Below are positions 57,201 to 64,000 of a DNA stretch of 64,000 bases, piece after piece. The stretch's first letter is position 1, and every line of letters begins with the position of its first letter. Both the position numbers and the translations under genes were made by a program. The stretch comes from a bacterium. Lineage in GTDB: Bacteria > Myxococcota_A > Bradymonadia > UBA7976 > UBA1532. The notes beneath the pieces are model-generated. The model was not told the DNA's origin, did not search any database, and worked only from the letters and a program-made list of their open reading frames with translations. The stretch spans positions 124,001 through 188,000 of the forward strand of contig JAUHXC010000005.1 in the NCBI GenBank assembly GCA_030427205.1. The letters are read 5' to 3'.

Positions 57201-57965
57201 ATGAACCGACGGCGCCGACTGCTGCTCCCGGCCTGGATCACGTTGCTCGTGATCACGACCGGGTGCGCCGGCATCAGCCGTCCCTCCGATCTGCGCCCCG
57301 CGTCGCACCCCCTGCTCGAGGGGGTCGCACCGCGCACGCGGCTTCTGCCGCTGGCCCGGCGGCCGGCCCGTGACGCCGCGAAGCCCGCCGCGGAGCGCGC
57401 GACCGACGCGCCGCCGGCCCGCACGCAGCCGTCGAGCGAGAATCGGACGGCGTCGAAAGCCCCGCGCCGACGCGCCGACGCGCCGAGCGGCACGCCGTCG
57501 CCCGCGGCCCGCGCCACCCGCGCCGCCATCGTCGAGCGACTGACTCGGCTCGAAGGCCAGCGCCAGCTCGACGATCGGCCGGTCAGCGACATGCGGCTGC
57601 TCGCCGCGGCCTTCGACGGCATCGACGGCGCCCGCGACCCGGGCGCGACCATCACGGCGGCGCGGCGCGGGTCTCGGCCGGTCGACCGCCCGCGCCCGGG
57701 CGATCTGCTCTTCTTCCACGGCGCGGGCGGCGCCGCCGAGGTCGCGGTGATGACGGCCCGCCGCGACGACGGCGCGATCGAGGCCATGGCGGTCACCCGG
57801 GAGGCCGTCCGCGAGATCGTGGTGCACCCCGACGACCCGCACGCCCGGCGCCGCGCCGGGCGGATCGTCAATACCTTCCTGCGCACCCGGCGCCCCGACG
57901 ACGAGGCCGCGGCTGCGTATCTGGCCGGCCAGCTCTTCATCGATGCTCGGACGCTGATCGACTGA
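57201..57965 (+). CDS. Lipoprotein with degenerate NlpC/P60-like end
   Basis: A protein of 254 residues, ATG 57201. Lipobox VITTGCAG (Cys about 22). A long basic, Ala/Pro-rich linker to about residue 105 follows. The C-terminal part RPRPGDLLFFHGAGGAAEVAVMTARRDDG resembles the GDLVFF...HVGIY region of NlpC/P60 cell-wall peptidases. The catalytic Cys region reads SDMRLL where D-C-S-G-F is expected, and His is replaced by Glu. It may be an inactive relative that only binds peptidoglycan. Its 3' end overlaps the convergent anti-sigma gene by 29 nt. Confidence 0.6.
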   Translation: MNRRRRLLLPAWITLLVITTGCAGISRPSDLRPASHPLLEGVAPRTRLLPLARRPARDAAKPAAERATDAPPARTQPSSENRTASKAPRRRADAPSGTPSPAARATRAAIVERLTRLEGQRQLDDRPVSDMRLLAAAFDGIDGARDPGATITAARRGSRPVDRPRPGDLLFFHGAGGAAEVAVMTARRDDGAIEAMAVTREAVREIVVHPDDPHARRRAGRIVNTFLRTRRPDDEAAAAYLAGQLFIDARTLID

Positions 57966-58905
57966 CGGCCCACGCCTGACGCAGCGGGCGCTCGCTCGGC
58001 AGCCCGATCTGCCGTTGAACGAGGTCGGGGTTCGCCGCCTGCGCCGCCTCGAGATGCTTGAGGCCTTCGGCGTCGAGTCGCCCACCCGCCCGGATGAAAT
58101 GCGCCTTGGCCAGGTTGTAGTGCACGATCGGATCGTGGGCGTCGCCTTCGAGGCAGGCCTCGAGCGCGGGGATCGACTCGTGCGGGCGACCGCCGAGCAA
58201 CGCGGGCAACGTGGCCAGCGCGATACGGGCCGCCCGGGCCAAGGGCGAAGGACCCGCTGCCAGCACGGCCTGCAAGCGCTCTGCGGCGGCGGCTTCGCGG
58301 CCGGCCTTCACATGGGCCAGGGCCTGATAATAGGTCGCCGGCAGCGCCATGCTCGGGTTGAGGTCGGCGACCGCGCCCATGCCGGCGACGAGCTGATCGA
58401 GGCGGTCATCGTCGATCGCCGGCGGGTGCATGCGGCGCGCGATCTCGACGAGGTCGACGCCGCCCACCTCGTCGGCGTCGTGCCAGTCGCGCAGCTCGTC
58501 GACCATGTCCGCCCCCCGTCGCCGCTCGGCGCGGGGGTCGTCGATGGGCTCCTCGGCGGCGGCGATGCCATCGCCGTAGTCGAAGAGGAACTCCGCCTTG
58601 AGGATCTCGTAGAGCACCTTGCCCAGCCCATCCAGATCGGCGCCGCGCAAGCGCTCGGCGAGCCCTTGGTAGTCGGGGATGTCTTCGGGCAGGCAGTCTT
58701 CGGCTTCGTCGAGGTCGAACGCTTCGTCCTCGGCCCACTCGTGCAGCACCAGCTGCTCGCGCAGCGACTGATAGAAGCGGGCGCAGGCGGGGCAGGTTCG
58801 AAAATGAGCGCTGATCTGGGCCACCCGGATCGCGTCCAACTCACCGTCGAGCAGCTGCAAGACGTCGTCGGTGACGTGGGCACAAGTCAGCGCCGCAGTG
58901 TCCAA
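57937..58905 (-). CDS. Putative anti-sigma factor with zinc motif and TPR-like C-terminus
   Basis: A protein of 322 residues; TTG start at 58905 with GGGGAGG upstream. N-terminal ZAS-type domain: CAHVTDDVLQLLDGELDAIRVAQISAHFRTCPACARFYQSL, with the H-x3-C-x2-C zinc motif. No transmembrane segment is obvious, so it is probably soluble. The rest is mostly helical, with a TPR-like end (NLAKAHFIRAGGRLDAEGLKHLEAAQAANP). Its position 110 nt after an ECF-like sigma gene on the same strand makes it the likely regulator of that sigma factor. Confidence 0.72.
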   Translation of the reverse strand: MDTAALTCAHVTDDVLQLLDGELDAIRVAQISAHFRTCPACARFYQSLREQLVLHEWAEDEAFDLDEAEDCLPEDIPDYQGLAERLRGADLDGLGKVLYEILKAEFLFDYGDGIAAAEEPIDDPRAERRRGADMVDELRDWHDADEVGGVDLVEIARRMHPPAIDDDRLDQLVAGMGAVADLNPSMALPATYYQALAHVKAGREAAAAERLQAVLAAGPSPLARAARIALATLPALLGGRPHESIPALEACLEGDAHDPIVHYNLAKAHFIRAGGRLDAEGLKHLEAAQAANPDLVQRQIGLPSERPLRQAWAVSRSASEHR

Positions 58906-59015
58906 GGGGCCTCCCCGGGAGATCGAGAGGGGGAGCCTACCAGATTCGCTCGGTGGCGGCAGCGACTGCCCACACGACGCCGCCGGCCTGGGCGGCGGGC
59001 GCGTGCGGTGCGGGG

Positions 59016-60002
59016 TCAGAGCGCCGCGCGCAGCGGCTCGGGCTGGACGCACGGCCCATCGGCGGTGTGCAGATGATGATGGCGACGCATGCACCCGTGG
59101 CAGACGCCGTCGCCCATCTCGGTGGTCCAGCGCAGCATGTTGAGCCGCAGCGCGCGGTGCTGCTGCATCTCGCTGAAGCCCATATGGCCTTCGAGGCCGG
59201 GGATCGTGCGCAGGATCGGCATCAGCTGCCGATCGCGCTTGAGCCGCGCCCGCCGCACCACGTTGCCCACGTCGGTGCGCTTGATGCCGAGGGCCTCGGC
59301 CACCGCGTCGTAGCCCAGGCCTTCGATCTCGACGAGCACCAACGCCGCGCGCTCGACGTCGGGCAGGCCGTTGACCACGCCGAGCACCGCGCCCCGCAGG
59401 CGCCGGGCCAGATCGACGCGCTCACGGCGCACGATGCGCTGCTCGGGATCGTCGCGCCGGGTGCCCAGCGTCCAGATCCCGTCGCTCTCGGAGGCGCGAT
59501 CGTCCATCGTCTCGCGATACTCGGGCCGCTTGCGCCGCAAGAAGTCGATCGTGCGGTGGTCGGCGATGGAGACGAGCAAGGCGTAGCGCAGGGTGTGTCG
59601 CTCGCGCCGGGCGCCGCGGATCAAGCCGTGCACCGCCTCGGCGGTCGTCGAGACGAGGTCGGCCACCTCCGCCGAGTCCGGGTCCTGCCCGCACGCCGCG
59701 AGGCGCCGCCGGATCCGGGCCGCGAAGCGGCGATGCAGGCACTCGAAGGTGAAGGCGGCGAGCGGCTGGGCGCGATAGCCCAGATCCAGGCTGCCGTTGA
59801 GCACCTGCTCGAAGCTGCCGATGGTATCGACGTCGGCGTCGGCGAGGCGGGCGTCGACGAGCGCGAGCACCGCGTGGCGTCGGGCGACCCGCTCGGGGTC
59901 GGCCGAACCGCGGGACATCGCCTGACGCAGCCGGCTGCGGAAGCGCACCAGCGCCGGGCGGACAGCCAAGGGGCGGGCGGATCGGGTGGTGGGCTCGGTC
60001 AT
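59016..60002 (-). CDS. ECF-like RNA polymerase sigma factor with C-terminal Cys/His tail
   Basis: A protein of 328 residues; ATG 60002. A region-2-like segment (VADLVSTTAEAVHGLIRGARRERHTLRYALLVSIADHRTIDFLRRKR) and a region-4 helix-turn-helix (LPDVERAALVLVEIEGLGYDAVAEALGIKRTDVGNVVRRARLKRDRQL) are visible about 60 residues apart. The N-terminal 100 residues are extra. The C-terminus ends in CHGCMRRHHHLHTADGPC, which may bind a metal. The start overlaps the stop of the upstream MYXO-CTERM-like gene (ATGA). Confidence 0.82.
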   Translation of the reverse strand: MTEPTTRSARPLAVRPALVRFRSRLRQAMSRGSADPERVARRHAVLALVDARLADADVDTIGSFEQVLNGSLDLGYRAQPLAAFTFECLHRRFAARIRRRLAACGQDPDSAEVADLVSTTAEAVHGLIRGARRERHTLRYALLVSIADHRTIDFLRRKRPEYRETMDDRASESDGIWTLGTRRDDPEQRIVRRERVDLARRLRGAVLGVVNGLPDVERAALVLVEIEGLGYDAVAEALGIKRTDVGNVVRRARLKRDRQLMPILRTIPGLEGHMGFSEMQQHRALRLNMLRWTTEMGDGVCHGCMRRHHHLHTADGPCVQPEPLRAAL

Positions 60003-60589
60003 CGGCCGCCCTCCCGCCGCACGCGCACCATCAGCAGCAGGGGCAGCAGCGCGAACCACCAGCCGGTCTGCCGCTGCTCGGCGGTCTGGCTGCAGCCGCG
60101 GGCCTCGGCCATCTGGGGGTCGAAGGACTTCTGAGCCCCGGGGCCCCCGGTCAGGCTCGCCATGCTCTTGGTCGCCGGCTCCTGCTCGACCTCGTCGTCG
60201 CCCTCGTCGCCTTCGGCCTCGGGCTCGTCGTCCTCGACCTTCTTGCCCGAGTCGGGGCGCTGCAGCTCTTCGAGCTCGAGCTGCTCGTCCTCGCCATCCG
60301 GGCTGCGCGGCTGGTCGATGATGCGGGGGGCCGGCAGGATGAAGGCGTCGACGCCTTCGTGGGCCTCGCAGAACGAGGCGACGTCCATGACGGCCTCGTC
60401 GTCGTCCTCGGACGTCACCTTGTCGACGACGCGGACGTGTCCGACGACATCGGTGGAGAGCTCCACCCCTTTGGGGTCGGCCCCGTCGATCCGTGGTTCA
60501 CCGGTACACTCGATCCGGCCCTCGGGTGCGGCTTGCGCTGCGCTTGCCAGGCACCCGAGGACGACGCCGATGCCGATCAGCCCTTTCAT
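59999..60589 (-). CDS. Secreted protein with MYXO-CTERM-like C-terminal tail
   Basis: A protein of 196 residues; ATG 60589. Signal peptide MKGLIGIGVVLGCLASAAQA. The middle is acidic, Glu/Asp-rich (PRIIDQPRSPDGEDEQLELEEL...). The last 32 residues are the tripartite tail GCSQTAEQRQTGWWFALLPLLLMVRVRREGGR: a Gly-Cys, a hydrophobic helix and a basic end. This is the MYXO-CTERM pattern, which directs the protein to the cell surface through a Cys-dependent sorting step. It is coupled (ATGA) to the sigma gene and a 7-bp stem-loop (60609-60626) lies in its leader. Confidence 0.75.
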   Translation of the reverse strand: MKGLIGIGVVLGCLASAAQAAPEGRIECTGEPRIDGADPKGVELSTDVVGHVRVVDKVTSEDDDEAVMDVASFCEAHEGVDAFILPAPRIIDQPRSPDGEDEQLELEELQRPDSGKKVEDDEPEAEGDEGDDEVEQEPATKSMASLTGGPGAQKSFDPQMAEARGCSQTAEQRQTGWWFALLPLLLMVRVRREGGR

Positions 60590-60735
60590 GTCCCCTCCGT
60601 CGGTTCACGCGGTGATCGCTCACCGCGCGGAGGGGCGATGTTGCAAGAACGACACCAAGGGGCGGGACAGCCCGTCAGCAGCCCGTCGGGGGCCTCAAAC
60701 GCCCGATATTCATCGGATTCCGCAGAAAGCGCGGG

Positions 60736-61260
60736 TTATTCCGCCGGCCGTGCATTCCCGAACGCCCGCGCCAGCCAGGCCGCCGATCGCGGCCCCTGCG
60801 GCACCAGCAGCACCCGCCGGCCCTCGCCATCGGGCTCGATGCGCAGCCAGAGCGTATCCTTGGGGATCGCCTCGGGCAGCCGACCGGGCCACTCGACATA
60901 GGCCACGCCGTCGGTCCCGATGACCTCGTCGAGCCCCAGCCCGAGCGCCTCGTCCGGATCGGCGATGCGGTAGAGGTCGATGTGGTGGAAGGCCAGCCGC
61001 CCCGGATGCACCTGCATGATGGCGAAGGTGGGGCTGTTGACGTAGTGCTCGGGCGGCACGTCGAGGCCGCGGGCCACCCCCTGGGCCAGGCAGGTCTTGC
61101 CCGCGCCGAGGGTGCCCACCGCGGCGATGACGTCCCCCGCGTGCGCCGTCGCGCCCAGGCGATGCCCGAGCGCCGCGGTCTCCCCCGGATCGGCCAGATG
61201 GCGCTCGACGCGCGTCTCGGCGGGCGCGGCAGCCTTCGACGGCGGGGTATCGCGCTTCAC
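60736..61260 (-). CDS. tsaE: tRNA threonylcarbamoyladenosine synthesis ATPase TsaE
   Basis: A protein of 174 residues; GTG at 61260, overlapping the stop of the Nudix gene upstream. P-loop VGTLGAGKTCLAQG, SPTFAIMQ and the F-x-H-x-D-L-Y-R motif (HHIDLYRI) plus VEWPGRL are diagnostic of TsaE, which works with TsaB and TsaD to make t6A37 in tRNAs that read ANN codons. tsaB and tsaD are not in the window. Confidence 0.95.
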   Translation of the reverse strand: MKRDTPPSKAAAPAETRVERHLADPGETAALGHRLGATAHAGDVIAAVGTLGAGKTCLAQGVARGLDVPPEHYVNSPTFAIMQVHPGRLAFHHIDLYRIADPDEALGLGLDEVIGTDGVAYVEWPGRLPEAIPKDTLWLRIEPDGEGRRVLLVPQGPRSAAWLARAFGNARPAE

Positions 61261-61667
61261 AGCCGCTCCCGCTTCAGGCGTTCGACCACCGGCACATCGG
61301 CCGGCGGCAGGGGCAAGGCGACGACCTCGGCCGCGGTCAACCAGGCGAACTCGGCCACCCCGAGGCATTGCGGGCGTCCGCTGACGACGCGGGCGTCGTA
61401 GACCATCAGGATCACCTCCTTCTCGGGATAGACGTGATGCCCGACGGCGAAGATGTCCCCCACCTCGACCTCGACGGCGAGCTCTTCGGCGATCTCGCGG
61501 GCGAGGGCCGACGTCGGCGGCTCACCGGGCTCGATCTTGCCGCCGGGGAACTCCCACGAGTGCGCCAGATGGGTCCCGCCGAGGCGCTTGGAGACGAGGT
61601 AGTGCTCGGCCCGCGGGCCGTCCTGCCGCCCGCGGATCAGGCCCGCGGCCACGATGACGCGCTTCAT
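61257..61667 (-). CDS. Nudix hydrolase, MutT-like
   Basis: A protein of 136 residues, ATG 61667. The Nudix box G-x5-E-x7-R-E-[LIV]-x-E-E is GKIEPGEPPTSALAREIAEE. The N-terminus VIVAAGLIRGRQDG...LVSKRL and HSWEFPGGK fit MutT-type 8-oxo-dGTP diphosphatases (134-136 residues), but other nucleotide substrates are possible. Stop codon overlaps the tsaE start. Confidence 0.9.
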   Translation of the reverse strand: MKRVIVAAGLIRGRQDGPRAEHYLVSKRLGGTHLAHSWEFPGGKIEPGEPPTSALAREIAEELAVEVEVGDIFAVGHHVYPEKEVILMVYDARVVSGRPQCLGVAEFAWLTAAEVVALPLPPADVPVVERLKRERL

Positions 61668-61671
61668 CGGC

Positions 61672-61956
61672 TCACGCGCCGAAGCCCGCGCGGCCCGAGC
61701 GGCTCTCGTCGGCCTTCTCGGCCTTGAGGCCGGCGAGGTGGCCATAGGGCAGCGTATAGGTCGCCTTCTCGGTCTCGACCCGCACGATCTCGGCGGCGAG
61801 CGTGATCCGCTTGATCCGGGCGAGCGGCACCGGACCGCCCGACGCGGCCTGCAAGAGCACCGATACACGGCCGGAGGCGGCGGCCTCGAAGGCGTCACCG
61901 TCGCGGGTCAGCGCCGGCTCGGCGGCGAGGATGGTCTCGAAGAGTTCACGGTTCAT
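61672..61956 (-). CDS. Small protein of unknown function upstream of the Nudix gene
   Basis: A protein of 94 residues; ATG 61956 (an upstream ATG 61968 is possible). Alternating strands and short helices (GRVSVLLQAASGGPVPLARIKRITLAAEIVRVETEKATYTLPYGHLAGLK) suggest a compact beta domain. No family recognised. It ends 4 nt before the Nudix start, so it is almost certainly cotranscribed. Confidence 0.6.
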   Translation of the reverse strand: MNRELFETILAAEPALTRDGDAFEAAASGRVSVLLQAASGGPVPLARIKRITLAAEIVRVETEKATYTLPYGHLAGLKAEKADESRSGRAGFGA

Positions 61957-62007
61957 GGCACCTCCCAAGTCGGGATATCGACGATCGCGGGATTCGAACG
62001 CGGGGAT

Positions 62008-63339
62008 TCAACGGAACGGATCGAGGTCGCAGCGACGGATGCACAGGTTGCCCATCGGGTTGCCCTCTTGATCCTCGAGGTCGACGCATTGGTAGCCCTG
62101 CGGGCAGGCGTTGGGATCCTCGCCGCAGGGCTCGAAGCAGAAGTCGCCGAGCGGGTTCATGTCTTCGTCCTGCAGCGACAGGCAGCGCCGCCCCTCGCCG
62201 CCGCAGCTGTTCTCGTCCATCGGGTCGCAGTCGGGCTCGCAGTGGCGGCCTTCGGCCATCGCGCAGCGGTTGGTATCGAGATCGCAGACCTCGCCGAAGC
62301 TGCACTGGAAGGCGCCGGTGCAGCCGCGCACCACACAGCTGCCGCCGCTGCACGCCCGGGTGGCGTCCTGGCAGTCGTCGTCCACCTCGCAGCCGGGCGC
62401 GCACATGCTCACCGAGCGGTCGCAGAACGTCTCCGGCTCGGGGCAGTCGGCGCTGGTCACGCAGCCGCCGGGCACCGCGCAGCGGCCGTCGTCGCGGCAG
62501 ACCGCCGGGGCCTCACACTCCACGTCGCCGGCACACGGCGGCCCGCAGCGGCCGGCGTCGCAGATCTCGCCCACCGGGCAGTTGGCGTCGTCGGCGCAGC
62601 CCACCTGGCAGAAGCCGTCGTTGCAGATGCGCCCGCCGGGGCAGTCGATATCGTCCGCGCACTCGCTGAGCACCTGACACTGACGGGTGATGGGCACGCA
62701 CAGCGAGGTCTCGCCGTCCACCGGCAGGCACTCGTAGCCCGGACCGAAGCGCGCGCAGTTGCCCTGGCAGCGCTGCAGGCAGTGGCCGAGCCCTTCGTCG
62801 CCCACCGGATGGCAGTTCGCGCGGGGGTCGCAAGCCGACGAGCTCTCGCAGCGGCCGCACTGGGGCACCCGCGGCGCGCAGCGGCCGGTGCACCCGTTGC
62901 AGAAGTCCTCGGTGGCGCATTGAAGGTCGCGCTCGCACGGATCACCGGCGGCCGAGACGCAGACCCCGTTGCAGTCGCAGAGGTCGCCGGCCGGGCAGCC
63001 GGCGTCGTCGTCGCAGGGGGTCAGGTCGACGCAGAACCCACCCGCACCGCAGCGGGCGGCGGGACCGCAATCGCGATCGTCGCCGCAGGCCGGCCGGCAC
63101 TCGCCGGTGCTGGCGTCGCAGCGGGCCCCGGCCGGGCATTCGCCGTCGACCTGACACGACATCATGCCGCCGCCGACCCCGCCGGTCCCGCCTTCGCCGC
63201 CACCGCCGCCCGGGCCGCCGTCCATCTCGACCCCGCCGGTCCCGCCGGCGCCCCCGGCGCCATCGCCGCCGGTGTCTTCGCAGGCGATCAACAGGGGCAG
63301 GCACAGGCACAGCGCGCTGGGTATGAGATATCGACGCAT
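62008..63339 (-). CDS. Large Cys-rich secreted lipoprotein
   Basis: A protein of 443 residues; ATG 63339. Lipobox PLLIACE (Cys about 20), then a Gly-rich linker (GGDGAGGAGGTGG...). From about residue 60 to the end there are about twelve cysteine modules of the form C-x(4-6)-C-x-x-G-x-x-C-x(4-9)-C with phrases such as CPAGARCD, CADDANCPVGEICDAGRCG and CSFGEVCDLDTNRC. Such DKK/EGF-like repeat arrays are common in the myxobacterial surface proteome. A calcium-binding or adhesive role is possible; no enzyme motif. It resembles the smaller lipoprotein at 394-1071. Confidence 0.8.
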   Translation of the reverse strand: MRRYLIPSALCLCLPLLIACEDTGGDGAGGAGGTGGVEMDGGPGGGGGEGGTGGVGGGMMSCQVDGECPAGARCDASTGECRPACGDDRDCGPAARCGAGGFCVDLTPCDDDAGCPAGDLCDCNGVCVSAAGDPCERDLQCATEDFCNGCTGRCAPRVPQCGRCESSSACDPRANCHPVGDEGLGHCLQRCQGNCARFGPGYECLPVDGETSLCVPITRQCQVLSECADDIDCPGGRICNDGFCQVGCADDANCPVGEICDAGRCGPPCAGDVECEAPAVCRDDGRCAVPGGCVTSADCPEPETFCDRSVSMCAPGCEVDDDCQDATRACSGGSCVVRGCTGAFQCSFGEVCDLDTNRCAMAEGRHCEPDCDPMDENSCGGEGRRCLSLQDEDMNPLGDFCFEPCGEDPNACPQGYQCVDLEDQEGNPMGNLCIRRCDLDPFR

Positions 63340-63441
63340 CGGTCTCCACTCCTGGGGTGACGGTCGCCGGTCGATATCACACATGCGCCGCGGATGGAGT
63401 ACCCGTTTCGACACGGACCCGCGGTCGATGGCGGCGGGCGC

Positions 63442-64000
63442 CTACTGGAACTGGAAGGGCAGCTTGACCTTGACGTTGGTCCCGGCGAAGCCGGGCACCT
63501 TCAGCCCGCGCAGGGCCTTGCGCACGCACGACTGCCCACGCCCGCTGGCTTTGGGCATCTTGACGTTGATGAGCTGCCCGTTGGGGATGACGGTGATCTC
63601 GACCGTCAGCGACTTGAGGTTCGGGTTGCGCCGCACCTCGTTCTGCAGGCAGCGCACCATCTTGCTCTGGCGCCCGGCGACGGCCCGGTCGAAGGCCCCC
63701 CGATCGAACTTGCCGGTGCCGCCCGCCTCGGCGTTGAGGCTGCTCGACGCGGCCAGCTTCTCCTCGCGCAGGATGCGGGCCCGCTCGGCGGCGCTGGCCC
63801 GGGCGAGCTTGTCCCGCCGCTCCTTCTCCCGGCGCTCGCGGATCTCGGCGGCGGTCTCGGGCAGCTCTTCGGGCAGGCTGACGGCGGGCAGGCCGGTCTT
63901 CATGACCGTGACCATCGCCGCGAGGTTGGCCTTGGCCGGCGTCGGCAGGGTCGACTGGTAGAAGAACCAGCCGCCGAAGCCGCCGCCGACGGTGACGAGC
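63442..64000 (-). CDS. AgmX/PglI-like protein, C-terminal part
   Basis: The open frame runs off the window on the 5' side, so the start is missing. The visible part opens with a hydrophobic stretch (VTVGGGFGGWFFYQSTLP), then a charged Arg/Glu helix, a polar linker and the domain KMVRCLQNEVRRNPNLKSLTVEITVIPNGQLINVKMPKA...CVRKALRGLKVPGF...VKVKLPF. This is the AgmX/PglI C-terminal (TonB-like) domain with its paired cysteines. Such proteins are tied to gliding and envelope machinery in myxobacteria. Partners not visible. Confidence 0.75.
   Translation of the reverse strand, partial: LVTVGGGFGGWFFYQSTLPTPAKANLAAMVTVMKTGLPAVSLPEELPETAAEIRERREKERRDKLARASAAERARILREEKLAASSSLNAEAGGTGKFDRGAFDRAVAGRQSKMVRCLQNEVRRNPNLKSLTVEITVIPNGQLINVKMPKASGRGQSCVRKALRGLKVPGFAGTNVKVKLPFQFQ

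Overview
This is a 64 kb chromosomal window of very high G+C content, densely packed with genes. It most likely comes from a member of the Myxococcota (the former Deltaproteobacteria). The evidence is the mix of Cys-rich secreted lipoproteins (394-1071, 62008-63339), a MYXO-CTERM-like C-terminal sorting tail (59999-60589), eukaryotic-like Ser/Thr kinases with PEGA and zinc-ribbon add-ons (22321-24618, 16828-18063), AgmX/TonB-like proteins (38733-39911, 63442-64000), PilZ regulation, and many genes of no recognisable family. I see no insertion sequence, prophage, integrase, CRISPR array or plasmid function.

Layout. 1-2281: end of a class IV aminotransferase, a Cys-rich lipoprotein and an outer-membrane beta-barrel protein. 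2564-8323 (minus): rpsA, ihfB, lapB and clpX, the first three in the order known from gammaproteobacteria, preceded by a degenerate BY-kinase-like ATPase. 8410-11828 (minus): tRNA-Gly with a strong terminator, nadB-pgsA-lytic transglycosylase joined by 4-nt overlaps, and a CAU-anticodon tRNA. 11944-13158: a lipoprotein joining a ComEC-type metallo-beta-lactamase domain to a ComEA-type DNA-binding hairpin. 13180-14566 (minus): class II aldolase and two microcompartment pentamer (BMC-P) vertex proteins without any hexameric shell gene, divergent from a two-module AAA ATPase. 16828-25538: two Ser/Thr kinases, a DUF72 protein, SppA peptidase, glyA, an RGG-rich zinc-ribbon protein and a secreted protein. 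25607-34691: CinA-like protein, an orphan coiled-coil protein, a coupled three-gene operon with transglutaminase-like proteins, dapD and a membrane protein. 34751-39911: lipoprotein, amidohydrolase, BtpA-family protein, a type IV pilin-like protein and a TonB-like protein.

39971-44853 (minus): a one-carbon operon (folD-gcvT-gcvH), an HTH-PilZ regulator, a radical SAM protein with an unusual cysteine spacing and a small secreted protein. 44992-55283: phosphodiester glycosidase, an 828-residue protein combining HARE-like helix-turn-helix domains, basic repeats and an apparently inactive Mrr-type nuclease fold, a beta-propeller protein, a metallophosphoesterase and a CpXC-HEAT protein. 55523-56115: small secreted protein directly abutting tRNA-Gln, then tRNA-Glu and a terminator. 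56386-61956: ribA, a lipoprotein, an ECF sigma/anti-sigma pair with a MYXO-CTERM-like protein, then tsaE and a Nudix hydrolase. 62008-64000: a large Cys-rich lipoprotein and the 3' part of an AgmX/PglI-like gene.

Coherent functional themes are one-carbon and glycine metabolism (glyA, folD, gcvT, gcvH), envelope building and quality control (lapB, pgsA, SppA, lytic transglycosylase), regulated proteolysis (clpX), and NAD, flavin and lysine precursors (nadB, ribA, dapD). Two sequence-level patterns cross gene boundaries: short tandem duplications at gene 3' ends that sometimes copy the stop codon, and an apparent preference for GATAC/GTATC over GACAC/GTGTC in all frames.
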